64,000 nucleotides of DNA, taken from contig NZ_LRVM01000004.1 in the NCBI RefSeq assembly GCF_001571775.1, forward strand, positions 247,202 through 311,201. Direction: 5' to 3'. Under the pieces are notes generated by a model. That model saw nothing but the letters and a program-made list of their open reading frames with translations, was not told the origin of the DNA and searched no databases. The position numbers and the translations under genes were made by a program. The DNA comes from Anaerotignum neopropionicum (GTDB taxonomy: Bacteria; Bacillota; Clostridia; Lachnospirales; Anaerotignaceae). Below are positions 36,687-46,388 of the stretch, one piece after another (position 1 is the first letter of the stretch; each line of letters opens with the position of its first letter).

Positions 36687-37478
36687 TTAAGAAATCATTT
36701 CTGCGCCAATTTCATAAACCCATGTTCCATTTTCTTTTCTTGCTTCGCAGTTGGTAAAAAAATATGCACCTAGTGAGGAGCGCCATTTTTCGGCATTAAA
36801 AGTAAATTTTCCTTGTTCTAATTCGGATGTTTCAAGCCTAAATAAAATTCCTGTTTTAAACTGGGCATAATTCGAATTTTCTTCCACCGTAATGAAATTT
36901 TCGGAAAGCAATTCCTCATAGGTTGCCAAGTTAGTCTGTTTTTGCGTTTTACTCCAAAGTAAATGCAACAGAGCGGTTTTTTCGCTATCTAGGAGATTAT
37001 TGTCTTTCGTCAAATCTAGGGCAATAAAGTCAATCCCACTGTTTAATTCCAAATCTGTTTCATAAAGCTGCATTAAAATATCATAATACAGTCCTACAAA
37101 ATCTTCGCCATTTTTCAGAAAAATAATGTAATCAACATTTGCGATGATACTCGGATAAATCTCTAAAATCGTACCATCAAATCCTATTTCCACTATATCT
37201 CCGGTAGTGATTTTAGAGATGTCACCTAAGAACTTTTTGGTTGAAATTTGGTATAAACCGCTTTTATCCTCAGTGTCTGCAATGAGCAACATATCATTTT
37301 CTATTTTAATAATTTTTCCTTTTATTATTTTTTCTGATTGCACAGAGGGCTTTTGATTTATATCAGCAGAGTCCAAGGCGTTATTTGTGGAATTATGCTC
37401 TCCTGATTTTTCTTCCGTACAACCGGCAGATAAAAACAAACTACAGATGAATAAGGCTATAAAAAGATAATTTTTCAT
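36687..37478 (-). CDS. Hypothetical lipoprotein
   Basis: 263 residues. Lipoprotein signal with lipobox LSAGC (Cys about residue 20), then a polar Asn/Ser linker. Residues about 50-110 resemble an OB-type DUF3221 domain (IKGKIIKIENDMLLIADT...VEIGFDGTILEIYP). A second, longer domain (about 120-263) has no name I can give. Ribosome site AAAAGGAG. It is downstream of and co-directional with the uridine phosphorylase gene, 71 bases apart. Probably an exported membrane-bound protein of unknown role. Confidence 0.75.
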   Translation of the reverse strand: MKNYLFIALFICSLFLSAGCTEEKSGEHNSTNNALDSADINQKPSVQSEKIIKGKIIKIENDMLLIADTEDKSGLYQISTKKFLGDISKITTGDIVEIGFDGTILEIYPSIIANVDYIIFLKNGEDFVGLYYDILMQLYETDLELNSGIDFIALDLTKDNNLLDSEKTALLHLLWSKTQKQTNLATYEELLSENFITVEENSNYAQFKTGILFRLETSELEQGKFTFNAEKWRSSLGAYFFTNCEARKENGTWVYEIGAEMIS

Positions 37479-37549
37479 TTTTTTGACTCCTTTTCAGTTT
37501 TATTACACAGACGCAAAAAAAGGAGAAAAAGTTTCTATTGCATAAAAAA

Positions 37550-38296
37550 CTATAAAAGGCCTTTTTCCAGCCTAACAAAAGCTTCTAGTCCAACAATAAT
37601 TTCGTTTTTTTCACCTTGCATAGAAAGAGATGCACCATCAACATAATTTACAATACTATCAAAGGTGTCGCCTTGATAGTCTACAACATTATTTAATATA
37701 GATGCGGTTTTCACCCCTCTTAAATGACCTATTGTAAACAAAGAAGCTGTTTCCATATCACAACCCAGCACACCTTTTTTTGACCAGAATGCATCAATCG
37801 CATCCTCATCGTCTGTATAAAAACTGTCATGGCTTCGGGCAATTCCTGTATGATGAGGTATATTTTTCTCTTTAGCAACCTCTAAGCAGGCAAGTAAAAG
37901 GTTTGTATCTGGTACAGCGGGAAAGATTGAATCTATATAGGTTTTGGATGTGCCCTCATCTCGAACAGCGCCGCTGACCAAAATAATATCACCCATTTTC
38001 ACCTTAGGCTGTAAGCTGCCGCAACTTCCGATGCGAATCATTGCCTCTACGCCAATTTTATGCAGTTCCTCCACAGCAATTCCTGTGGAAGCACCGCCCA
38101 TACCGGTGGACATTGCCAATATTTTCACACCTTTATAGGTTCCAACCAGGCTTCTATATTCACGGTTAAATTTTAGTTCTTGAGCATTTTCTAAAAATGG
38201 GGAAATTCGATCTAATCTCGCCGGATCTCCGGGTAGCAGCGCATATTTTATACCAAGAGAATCATCCAATTGAATGTGAGGCTGTAGGTTTAACAT
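37550..38296 (-). CDS. udp: Uridine phosphorylase-type nucleoside phosphorylase
   Basis: 248 residues, the usual length. PNP_UDP_1 family: LLPGDPARLDRI (phosphate loop), STGMGGASTGIAVEEL, RIGSCGSLQPKVKMGDIILV and the base/ribose-binding GCDMETASLFTIG. The enzyme splits nucleosides with phosphate to ribose-1-phosphate and base. AGGAGGGCC lies upstream of ATG 38296. It is divergent from an operon holding a ribokinase-type sugar kinase, which fits pentose/nucleoside salvage. Substrate could be uridine or another nucleoside. Confidence 0.9.
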   Translation of the reverse strand: MLNLQPHIQLDDSLGIKYALLPGDPARLDRISPFLENAQELKFNREYRSLVGTYKGVKILAMSTGMGGASTGIAVEELHKIGVEAMIRIGSCGSLQPKVKMGDIILVSGAVRDEGTSKTYIDSIFPAVPDTNLLLACLEVAKEKNIPHHTGIARSHDSFYTDDEDAIDAFWSKKGVLGCDMETASLFTIGHLRGVKTASILNNVVDYQGDTFDSIVNYVDGASLSMQGEKNEIIVGLEAFVRLEKGLL

Positions 38297-38455
38297 AAGT
38301 GGCCCTCCTTGATTTGTGTTTTTTTGTTTTAATTTACCTTATATTTTGAAAAAATGCAACGTTCACCTTCATAATATTTGAATCTATTAGAATAATATGC
38401 TAAAATCATTGAAAGAAGATGGAAGGGAAAGCCTTGTGTTTTTAAGGAGGTAACT

Positions 38456-38881
38456 ATGATTTATTTTGTTTTTTTAGTTTTAGCGGGCATTTTTCAGGGG
38501 TTTATGGTTTCATTAAATGGGCAGTTGGGAAATTATTACAGCCTTTTTGGTATCTGCTTTTTTGTTCATATGATTGCGGCGGTTTTCCTATTTTTATATA
38601 TCATAATAAAAGAAAAAAAACCAATTTCATTTCGTGGTGTACCCAAATATGTATATACCGTAGGATTTATGGGGGTAGCAATGGTTGCAACCAGTAGTTG
38701 GTGCACTTTACATATTGGTGCAACGGCAATGTTAAGTCTTTCGGTAATTGGTCAAATGCTTTCAGCAGCAATTATTGACCATTATGGCTGGTTTAACGCC
38801 TCAAAACGAGCATTTCGGTTAAAGCAGCTCCCATGCTATTTGTTGGTGTTAATCGGCGTTTTGGTTGTTGTTTACGGCTAA
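38456..38881 (+). CDS. YdcZ/DMT-family small membrane transporter subunit
   Basis: 141 residues, four to five membrane segments, typical of the half-size YdcZ (DUF606) branch of the DMT superfamily. FQGFMVSLNGQLGNYY at the start and LSVIGQMLSAAIIDHYGWF in the middle are the family parts. The partner of the same family follows 12 bases later, and the two probably act as a heterodimer. The cargo is not known; the operon and the divergent udp gene suggest a nucleoside or sugar. Ribosome site AAGGAGG. Confidence 0.88.
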   Translation: MIYFVFLVLAGIFQGFMVSLNGQLGNYYSLFGICFFVHMIAAVFLFLYIIIKEKKPISFRGVPKYVYTVGFMGVAMVATSSWCTLHIGATAMLSLSVIGQMLSAAIIDHYGWFNASKRAFRLKQLPCYLLVLIGVLVVVYG

Positions 38882-38893
38882 GGAGGCAAAAAA

Positions 38894-39370
38894 ATGATAT
38901 TTTATATAGTTGCAATTGCTAATGGTTTTTTGAATACAGTTAATAAAATGGTAAATGTAAAAGCGGGCCAATGTTTAGGTACGCCGAGAGGGGCGTTAAT
39001 TAATTATATTGAAGCAACAGTTATATCTTTCTGTCTGGTGTATATTGTGGGAAAAGGAAGTGAATTTCGCTTTGAATATATAAAAGGGGTTCCTCTTTTA
39101 TTTTATTTAGGCAGTATTTGCGGATTAATTGCTATGATTTTTTTAATTATAGGCACAAAAAACACAGGAGCCATGACTTCCACTGTTTTAATGCTTTTCG
39201 GACAGCTTGGTACAGCGATTGCCTTGGATTATGTTTTTTTTGGAAGTTTTCGTCCCGTTCAAATTCTTGGCATATTTTTGATATTAGTTGGAATTTACTG
39301 GAAGGAAAAGGTTCGTCAAAAAGATTTGCGACAAGCTATTTTAGGAAGAAACGAGGAGGAGACAAAGTGA
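38894..39370 (+). CDS. YdcZ/DMT-family small membrane transporter subunit
   Basis: 158 residues and again YdcZ-type: FYIVAIANGFLNTVNKMVN, a central segment, and MLFGQLGTAIALDYVFFGSF, then a basic cytoplasmic tail. It pairs with the preceding gene. Its last codons overlap the next gene's GTG start (GTGA at 39367-39370), so the kinase is translationally coupled to the transporter pair. Confidence 0.88.
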   Translation: MIFYIVAIANGFLNTVNKMVNVKAGQCLGTPRGALINYIEATVISFCLVYIVGKGSEFRFEYIKGVPLLFYLGSICGLIAMIFLIIGTKNTGAMTSTVLMLFGQLGTAIALDYVFFGSFRPVQILGIFLILVGIYWKEKVRQKDLRQAILGRNEEETK

Positions 39371-40290
39371 AAATTTTAAATTTTGGGTCTTTAAATTTGG
39401 ACTATGTTTACAATGTGGATCATTTTGTTCAGCCGGGGGAAACATTATCCTCGAAGGGGTTATATATCAATTGTGGCGGAAAGGGATTAAATCAATCCAT
39501 TGCGGCGGCAAAGGCAGGAAATACGGTTTTCCATGCAGGGTTCATTGGTAAGGGCGGGGAAATTCTGGAAAATAAGCTTACAGAAAATGGCGTAGATACT
39601 TCACTGATAAAGAGACTTGAGGAAAGCTGTGGACATGCAATCATTCAGGTGGATTCTAGTGGACAAAACTGTATTTTGCTTTACGGCGGTACGAATCAGC
39701 ATTTGACAAAAGAATATATTAACGAAACATTGGATGAATTTGGAAATGAAGGCCTTGTTTTATTACAAAATGAAGCTAATTTGGTAGACTATATTATGAC
39801 AGAAGCCCATAAAAGAGGATTGAAAATTGCCTTTAATGCTGCACCTATGGATGAAAAGGTTTCGGGGTATCCTTTAGGGCTTTTGGATTGGTTGATTGTT
39901 AATGAGGTTGAAGGAAAACAGATCGCAGGCTGTGAAAAGGATGAAGAGATTCTACCTGTTTTAAAGAAAAAATATCCAAGTATGAATATTCTTTTAACCC
40001 TTGGGAGTAAAGGTGCAATCTGTTTTTTCAATGGAGAAACCTTTAAAATCGGATGCTATCAGGTTGAGGTTGTGGATACAACGGCCGCCGGGGATACCTT
40101 TAGCGGATATTTTCTCTATGGCGTGCTGAATGGAAAATCCATTCCCGCGTCTTTACGAATGGCAACAACGGCAAGTGCCTTGGCCATCGGCAAAAAGGGT
40201 GCGTCTGATTCTGTGCCTTTAAAAGTGGAAGTGGAAGGGATATTAGAAGAAAAGAGATTCGGCCCATTATCTGTTGAAAAAATTAATTAA
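39367..40290 (+). CDS. PfkB-family sugar kinase (ribokinase-like)
   Basis: 307 residues from GTG 39367; a longer in-frame reading back to 39118 overlaps the transporter and is rejected. PfkB signatures: the start ILNFGSLNLDYVYNV, CGGKGLNQSIAAAKAG (substrate and Mg loop), and VVDTTAAGDTFSGYF with catalytic Asp in the DTTAAGD motif. It phosphorylates a pentose or nucleoside using ATP. Substrate is inferred from its neighbours: ribose released by a nucleoside hydrolase or phosphorylase is plausible. Confidence 0.9.
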   Translation: MKILNFGSLNLDYVYNVDHFVQPGETLSSKGLYINCGGKGLNQSIAAAKAGNTVFHAGFIGKGGEILENKLTENGVDTSLIKRLEESCGHAIIQVDSSGQNCILLYGGTNQHLTKEYINETLDEFGNEGLVLLQNEANLVDYIMTEAHKRGLKIAFNAAPMDEKVSGYPLGLLDWLIVNEVEGKQIAGCEKDEEILPVLKKKYPSMNILLTLGSKGAICFFNGETFKIGCYQVEVVDTTAAGDTFSGYFLYGVLNGKSIPASLRMATTASALAIGKKGASDSVPLKVEVEGILEEKRFGPLSVEKIN

Positions 40291-40305
40291 TAAGGAAGTG
40301 TCCCC

Positions 40306-40896
40306 ATGGAAAAAATATTATTTGTAAACTGCTGTATTCGTAAGGAAGCATCTCGAACGAAAAAATTGGTTGATTTTTTTCTAAATGAATTAAATAAGAC
40401 AGGAAACTACGAGATTACGGAGCTCTCCTTGATGGATGAGGGGATGACCTATATGTCCGAAGGTTTTTTTCACCAAAGAGATGAACTATTGGTGAAAAAG
40501 GATTTTTCACACCCTCGTTTTCGTTATGCCCATGCATTTGCCAAGGCGGATAAAATTGTTGTAGCTGCTCCTTTTTGGGATTTAAGCTTTCCGGCTTTGC
40601 TAAAGGTTTATATTGAAAACTTGTGCGTTGAGGGGATTACCTTTGGCTGCAACGAACAAGGATGTTTTGGTGTCTGCAAGGCGGTTCATCTGGTTTACGT
40701 TACTACCCGAGGCGGGTTTTACGACCAAACGCCTATGGAAATGGGTTCAAAATATATGGAAGCAATGTGCGAATTTTTTGGTATTCAAAGATATGATTGT
40801 ATTGCAGCGGAAGGGCTGGATATGGGAATTCGACCTGTAGAGGTGATTTTGGAAGAAGCAATGGAAAAGGCGAAAGAGATGGCGGCTGATTTTTAA
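40306..40896 (+). CDS. Flavodoxin-fold NAD(P)H oxidoreductase
   Basis: 196 residues of the FMN-dependent NAD(P)H:quinone/azoreductase fold. FVNCCIRKEASRTKKL replaces the usual NGSPR phosphate loop, AAPFWDLSFPALLKVYIENL is the FMN-side helix region, and VYVTTRGGFYD lies opposite the isoalloxazine. Start ATG 40306 with AAGGAAG upstream, 15 bases after the kinase. It is probably a cytosolic reductase; the physiological substrate is not evident. Confidence 0.85.
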   Translation: MEKILFVNCCIRKEASRTKKLVDFFLNELNKTGNYEITELSLMDEGMTYMSEGFFHQRDELLVKKDFSHPRFRYAHAFAKADKIVVAAPFWDLSFPALLKVYIENLCVEGITFGCNEQGCFGVCKAVHLVYVTTRGGFYDQTPMEMGSKYMEAMCEFFGIQRYDCIAAEGLDMGIRPVEVILEEAMEKAKEMAADF

Positions 40897-40917
40897 ACAT
40901 AAGAATCGAGGTTCAAC

Positions 40918-41991
40918 ATGGAAAAAACGATGAAAGCAGTTGTATATAAAGGAAATGGCGTGATTTCTTTAGAGGATCGCCCCATGCCTGTTATTGAGAA
41001 AGATACAGATGCCATTGTGCGAGTAACCAGATCCACCATATGCTCCAGCGACATACATATAAAGCATGGAGCAGTACCAAGAGCAAAGGAAAACACGATT
41101 TTAGGCCATGAATTTGTAGGAGAAGTGGTTGAGGTTGGAGAGGGCGTAAAGCATTTTCACCTTGGTGATCGGGTTTCAGTAAATGTGGAAACTTTTTGCG
41201 GGGAGTGTTTTTTTTGCAAGCAAGGTTATGTAAACAACTGCATTCATGGCGGATGGGAACTGGGCTGTCGTATTGATGGAGGTCAAGCTGAGTTTACACG
41301 CATTCCTATGGCTGATCAGGGCCTTACGAAAATTCCCGAAGATGTTTCCGATGAAGCAGCATTATTTAATGGTGATATTTTGGCAACAGGCTATTGGGCG
41401 GCAAGCATTGGCGAAATCAAACCAGCCGATACAGTGGTTGTTTTGGGCGCCGGCCCTACGGGACTTTGTGCGTTAATGAGTATTAAATTATATAGCCCTG
41501 CCATGGTAATTGTTGTAGATATTAGTAACGATAGAATGGCCTTGGCGAAAGAGCAAGGCTTGGCGGATATTTGCTTAAACCCTCTGGAAGTAAATGTCGG
41601 GGAGGAAATTTTGAAGCTAACGCAAGGCAGAGGAGCGGACCGTGTATTTGAGGTTGCTGGTGGGGAAAATACATTTCAATTGGCATGGAAGGTAGCAAGG
41701 CCTAACGCTGTTGTGGTTTTGGTTGCTCTTTATGAAAAAGAGCAGACCCTGCCTTTGCATCAAATGTATGGAAAAAATCTTGTGTTTAAAACAGGTGGCG
41801 TGGATGCAAACAGCTGTGATGATATTATGAAAATGGTACAATGTAAAAAAATTGATACTCGTTGTTTAATTACCCATCGTGCGCCTCTAAATGATGTCAT
41901 GGAAGGTTATCGCATTTTTGAAAATAAGCTGGATGGCTGTATAAAATGGGTGATTACGCCTTATGAACGGGACGAAATACACAAGGGATGA
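40918..41991 (+). CDS. Zinc-dependent medium-chain alcohol dehydrogenase
   Basis: 357 residues. Catalytic-zinc ligands Cys42 (TICSSDIHI) and the GHE of ILGHEFVGEVVEVGEG are present. The structural-zinc loop CGECFFCKQGYVNNC has all four cysteines. The NAD(P)-binding Rossmann motif is VVLGAGPTGLCAL and the acidic strand end is VIVVDISNDR, suggesting NAD preference. It closes the transporter/kinase/reductase operon; the alcohol or polyol substrate is unknown. Confidence 0.9.
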   Translation: MEKTMKAVVYKGNGVISLEDRPMPVIEKDTDAIVRVTRSTICSSDIHIKHGAVPRAKENTILGHEFVGEVVEVGEGVKHFHLGDRVSVNVETFCGECFFCKQGYVNNCIHGGWELGCRIDGGQAEFTRIPMADQGLTKIPEDVSDEAALFNGDILATGYWAASIGEIKPADTVVVLGAGPTGLCALMSIKLYSPAMVIVVDISNDRMALAKEQGLADICLNPLEVNVGEEILKLTQGRGADRVFEVAGGENTFQLAWKVARPNAVVVLVALYEKEQTLPLHQMYGKNLVFKTGGVDANSCDDIMKMVQCKKIDTRCLITHRAPLNDVMEGYRIFENKLDGCIKWVITPYERDEIHKG

Positions 41992-42033
41992 TGCGTTCAA
42001 AAAAATAATGCATAACAAATTTTTCAAGCAGGG

Positions 42034-42064
42034 GCAGACATCTTTTATCGGTGTCTGCTTTTCA
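42034..42064 (+). terminator. Rho-independent terminator
   Basis: GCAGACA (42034-42040) / TGTCTGC (42052-42058) stem with TTTTC after it, between the dehydrogenase and sbcD. Confidence 0.75.
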
Positions 42065-42121
42065 CAATAATAAATTCAAGCTATTTGTTGGCTTTATTCA
42101 AATAGGAAAAGGAGGGGAAGC

Positions 42122-43255
42122 ATGAGATTTTTTCATATTGGAGATTTGCATTTAGGCAAAAAAATTTATGATTTTTCCATGATAGATGACCAAAAGTACA
42201 TCCTTACTCAAATCTTAAAAAGGGCAGAGGATGAACACATTGACGCTATTTTGATTTCCGGCGATGTCTATGATAAAGGGGTTCCGCCGGTGGAGGCAGT
42301 GCGCTTATTGGACGAGTTTCTAACTGAGCTGTCTCAGCGGAAAATTTCGATTTTTATGATAGCAGGAAACCACGATTCATCTTATCGTTTGGATTTTGGC
42401 AGCCGTCTTTTTGGGGAAAATAAAATTCATATCTGCGGAAGCTATCAAGGGCGGCTTGATCCGATTATTTTCCAGGATGAATTTGGAGAAATTGGTGTGT
42501 ATTTACTGCCTTTTGTGAAACCGGCTTTGGTTAGTCCCTTCTTTCAAGAGGATATTCCCACATATCAAAGGGCGGTTGAATTGACTTTGCAAGAAACAAA
42601 CTTAAAAAAAGAACGAAGAAATATTTTATTGGCACATCAATTTGTAACCTGGCACGGTATCGCAGAGCAAAGCGATTCTGAAACCTATTCCTTGGGCGGG
42701 CTGGATGAGGTGGATGCCAGCGTATTTTTTGATTTTGATTATGTTGCGTTGGGGCATTTGCATAGTCCCCAAAGAATTGGCAAGGACGAGATTCGCTTTG
42801 CAGGCTCACCACTGGCCTACTCTTTTTCTGAAATTCGACGAAAAAAATCCATTACCATGGTGGAATTGAAAGAAAAGGGCGATATCAAGCTTGATTTTAT
42901 TCCACTTTTGCCTAAACGCCCCCTTAGAGAGATCAAAGGCCCTTTATGCTCCCTGGTGGATGCGGCAAGGCTTGAAGGTGGATCGGAGGATTATATTCGA
43001 GGGATTCTTACAGATGCAAAGCTGCTAAACGACCCAATGGGACAGCTGAGGTCATTATATCCCAACATAATGACCATCGAAATGCAAGCCCAGGAAAGCC
43101 ACGTAGAAAAAGAGTTTCCCTATTCCGCAGAGGATACCTCACCACAGGAATTGTTTCAATTGTTTTTTGAACGGCAAAACCACAGGGAAATGGATGAAAT
43201 GCAAAAGCAAGCTGCACAGAAGGCTTGGGAAGGATTGGAGGGTGTTGTGGAATGA
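42122..43255 (+). CDS. sbcD: DNA double-strand break nuclease subunit SbcD
   Basis: 377 residues, Mre11-type phosphoesterase. Metal motifs: GDLHLGK (I), ISGDVYDKG (II), MIAGNHDSSYR (III), AHQFVTWHG (IV) and LGHLHSPQ (V). It forms the SbcCD complex with the next gene, cutting hairpins and protein-blocked ends. Start ATG 42122 behind GGAGGGG. It overlaps sbcC by 4 bases (ATGA). Confidence 0.96.
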   Translation: MRFFHIGDLHLGKKIYDFSMIDDQKYILTQILKRAEDEHIDAILISGDVYDKGVPPVEAVRLLDEFLTELSQRKISIFMIAGNHDSSYRLDFGSRLFGENKIHICGSYQGRLDPIIFQDEFGEIGVYLLPFVKPALVSPFFQEDIPTYQRAVELTLQETNLKKERRNILLAHQFVTWHGIAEQSDSETYSLGGLDEVDASVFFDFDYVALGHLHSPQRIGKDEIRFAGSPLAYSFSEIRRKKSITMVELKEKGDIKLDFIPLLPKRPLREIKGPLCSLVDAARLEGGSEDYIRGILTDAKLLNDPMGQLRSLYPNIMTIEMQAQESHVEKEFPYSAEDTSPQELFQLFFERQNHREMDEMQKQAAQKAWEGLEGVVE

Positions 43256-46200
43256 AACCGATACACTTAACAATATCGGCTTTTGGACCCTTTGCTGAAA
43301 AGGTTGAAATACCCTTCAATAAATTGGGGGATGGCGGTCTTTTTCTGGTTAGCGGCGATACGGGTGCAGGGAAAACCACCATATTTGACGCAATTTGCTT
43401 TGCATTATTTGGAGAAACCAGCGGTTCCAGTCGTGGTATTGATAGCGTTCGCAGCGATTTTGCCCTTGGAAAAACGAAAACCTTTGTAGAACTGATATTT
43501 CAGCATAGGGATAAGCAGTATCGCATTGTTAGAAACCCCGCCTATCGACGGCCGAAAAAAAACGGCGAGGGAGTGACAACAGAGGTTGCAGATGCGGCTT
43601 TGTTTTGTGGGGAGGCAACACTTTCTACTGGATTTGTGCAGGTAAAAAAAGCCGTGGAAGAGCTTTTAAGCGTAGATGCAAAACAATTTAAGCAGATCGC
43701 AATGATTGCCCAAGGTGAATTTTTAAAACTATTATATGCCGAAAGCAGTGAAAGAGGGGCAATTTTTCGCAAAGTGTTTCATACTGATCTTTATTCGGAT
43801 TTTCAGCAAAGGTTAAAGGAAGCAGAAAAACAAAACAGAACCAATTATGAGGACAGTGAAAAACGGTTACTCCACCACTTGCAGCAGCTTTGTCCCCAAA
43901 GAACTGAGGAAGATAAGAACATGGTTTACCAAGCTGAAACCATACTGATTGGGGAGGAGGAAGCGTTTATAGCCAGCCAAAAACAAATAAAAGCCTTGAA
44001 GCAAGAAAGGGCAGCCTTTTTGGAAAAAGAACAGGTATTGGCTACACTGATCAGCAAGGGGGAAATTAATAATAAAAGAATTGCAGATTTGGAAAGTGCA
44101 AAAAAAGAGCTTTTTGTTTTAATAGAACAAAAAGAAGAAAATACAAACAAACAAATTTTTCTTATAAAGCAAAGAATTGCCCAAGATTATGTTCTTCCTC
44201 TTGAGGAAAACTTGCAGCGTGAAACAGATGTTTTTGAAGATGCAAAACAACAAGTTGTAGATTTTACGAAAAAGTTAGAGGCACTTCGTCCAATTTTAAA
44301 GGAAAAGGATGAGGAAAGAAAAAATCTTGAGGAAGAACAGCCGAAGCTAAATGAAGAGAAAATTCGTTTGAAAAAGCTGCAAAGTGACTTTGCAGTTTAC
44401 GCCCGAAGAGAAAAGCTGATACAAGAAAAGGCCGTTTTGCAAGAAAAGAAACGCTTTTTAGAAAATCAAGCAGTGGAACTACAAAGCAATTTAAAGGCGG
44501 CGGAAGATAGAATCAACGAGTACAAGTTAAAACTAGAAGAAAGACCACTCTTAGAAAAGACGGAATTGATACTCAACCAATCCATTCAGACAAAAAAAGA
44601 CCGACAGAGTCGAATGAAACAGATTGTTCAAATGCAAGAGATTCTAAAATTGGATGAAATAGCCTTACATGGGATGCGAAATGAATACAAAAAGGCGGAC
44701 TTGGCTTGGAAAGGAGCAAGGCGTCGCCGCGAGGAGGTAGAGTCTGCTTTTTTGGCAGAGCAAGCTGGCATTTTGGCGTCAATGTTGAAGGATGGTGTTG
44801 CCTGCCCTGTTTGCGGTTCGTTGGAACATCCTCAAAAAGCAGTGTTATCCGAAAGTGCCCCCACAGAAAAAGAATGGCAAATGGCGAAGGAGCAAGAGGA
44901 GCTTGCCCATACAAAATTACAGGAATTTGCTGCTGAGGGAAAAGGGCTTTTTGTAAAATGCGAATCACAGAAAGAATCTATCGCAAAAGCATATTTTGAT
45001 GTTTCTACAACAGAAGAAGCTTTTCCTGAGGATTGTAAAATTCTATTAGAAGAAATCAATTTGCAAGAAAAAGAGTTGCAAAAGCAAAACGGGAGAATGC
45101 AAGAGCTTACAAAATTAGAGCAAGAGTTTCAACGAGAGAACGTAGCCTTCACAAAGCTGGGAGAGCAATTAGAAATAAATAAGGAAAAATGCAAAGAAAA
45201 CGCAGAAAAAAATAGTCTATTACAAGGGGAATTCACAGCTTTAGAGGATCGGCTTGAGAAGAACATAACTTCTGCTCAGGCAAAGGCTGCAATGGAGGCC
45301 TTGCAGCGATATATTGAAAAAGCAGAGTATGAGTATAGTCGCACCCTTACCATGTATCAGGAAAAAAAGGAGGAGGTACAAAAGCTGGAAACCCGTCTGG
45401 AGGAGGCAAAAAACCTGGAAGTGCAAGGGGGAAAACGAGTGGAAATGGCAAAAGAAAATTTTGCCCGCGTGTTACTTGAAAAAGGCTTTTCCTCCAGAGA
45501 AGAATATGGTTTGGCTTTGCCAAAGTCCAGAGAAATTATGGAGCAGGAGGAACAAAAAAACCGTGCGTTTTTCAATAAGCTAGACCAGTTAGCGGATTTT
45601 ATTCAGCGCACTGAGTTGGGTGAAAAAATAGAAAAAACGGATTTAGGAAAGCTTCAGGAAGAAAAGAGAGCCTTAGCACTTCGTTTGCAAGAGTCTGATC
45701 ATGTTTTAGAGGAGTTAAGCCGAACGAATGCCATAAAAGAAATTGCAATTGAAAATGGAAAGGAAGAATTAAAATTACGTAAGAAAATTGAAAAGCAGTA
45801 TTTGCCCATTTTAGAGCTATCCAAAACAGCAAACGGAGAGCTTTCGGGAAAGGATAAAATTACTTTTGAATCCTTTGTACAGGGATTTTACTTTGACCGC
45901 GTGCTTCGGGCTGCAAATTTACGTTTGGGTGAAATGACGGAAGGAAGATACCGCCTTTTGCGGGCTGAAAATGCTTCGGATAAGCGCAGCCAAAGTGGTT
46001 TGGAAATGGAAGTCATGGATTATTTTACAGGGAAAAGCCGTTCTGTGAAATCTCTTTCGGGGGGTGAGGCTTTTAAAGCTTCGCTAGCCTTGGCATTGGG
46101 ACTTTCTGACGTAATTCAGAGTCATGCGGGAGGGGTTCAAGTAGATGCAATGTTTATTGATGAAGGTTTTGGTGCTTTGGACGAACAATCCAGGGAACAG

Positions 46201-46344
46201 GCTGTTTTAGTGTTGCAACGCCTTTCATATGGGAATCGCTTGGTAGGAATTATTTCTCATATTACTGAGCTAAAGGAAAATATTGATAAAAAAATAATGG
46301 TTCAGCGTGGTTCTACAGGGAGTTCTGTGGAAATTATGGCTTAA
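43252..46344 (+). CDS. sbcC: DNA double-strand break repair ATPase SbcC
   Basis: 1,030 residues. Walker A GDTGAGKTTIFD near the N-terminus; long coiled coils (about 190-500 and 560-850) full of Glu/Lys/Gln; a zinc hook CPVCG at about residue 518 that joins two molecules. ABC signature SLSGGEAFKASLALALGLS and Walker B MFIDEGFGALDE occur at the end. The in-frame GTG-type start at 43225 lies inside sbcD and is rejected in favour of ATG 43252, coupled to the sbcD stop. It acts with SbcD in recombination and end processing. Confidence 0.96.
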   Translation: MKPIHLTISAFGPFAEKVEIPFNKLGDGGLFLVSGDTGAGKTTIFDAICFALFGETSGSSRGIDSVRSDFALGKTKTFVELIFQHRDKQYRIVRNPAYRRPKKNGEGVTTEVADAALFCGEATLSTGFVQVKKAVEELLSVDAKQFKQIAMIAQGEFLKLLYAESSERGAIFRKVFHTDLYSDFQQRLKEAEKQNRTNYEDSEKRLLHHLQQLCPQRTEEDKNMVYQAETILIGEEEAFIASQKQIKALKQERAAFLEKEQVLATLISKGEINNKRIADLESAKKELFVLIEQKEENTNKQIFLIKQRIAQDYVLPLEENLQRETDVFEDAKQQVVDFTKKLEALRPILKEKDEERKNLEEEQPKLNEEKIRLKKLQSDFAVYARREKLIQEKAVLQEKKRFLENQAVELQSNLKAAEDRINEYKLKLEERPLLEKTELILNQSIQTKKDRQSRMKQIVQMQEILKLDEIALHGMRNEYKKADLAWKGARRRREEVESAFLAEQAGILASMLKDGVACPVCGSLEHPQKAVLSESAPTEKEWQMAKEQEELAHTKLQEFAAEGKGLFVKCESQKESIAKAYFDVSTTEEAFPEDCKILLEEINLQEKELQKQNGRMQELTKLEQEFQRENVAFTKLGEQLEINKEKCKENAEKNSLLQGEFTALEDRLEKNITSAQAKAAMEALQRYIEKAEYEYSRTLTMYQEKKEEVQKLETRLEEAKNLEVQGGKRVEMAKENFARVLLEKGFSSREEYGLALPKSREIMEQEEQKNRAFFNKLDQLADFIQRTELGEKIEKTDLGKLQEEKRALALRLQESDHVLEELSRTNAIKEIAIENGKEELKLRKKIEKQYLPILELSKTANGELSGKDKITFESFVQGFYFDRVLRAANLRLGEMTEGRYRLLRAENASDKRSQSGLEMEVMDYFTGKSRSVKSLSGGEAFKASLALALGLSDVIQSHAGGVQVDAMFIDEGFGALDEQSREQAVLVLQRLSYGNRLVGIISHITELKENIDKKIMVQRGSTGSSVEIMA

Positions 46345-46352
46345 AAAGTTTG

Positions 46353-46378
46353 ACGGGTGGTGTTACTACCCGTTTTTT
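46353..46378 (+). terminator. Rho-independent terminator
   Basis: ACGGGTGGT-GTT-ACTACCCGT (one G-T pair) and TTTTTAT, right after sbcC. Confidence 0.85.
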
Positions 46379-46388
46379 ATTAGAAAAA

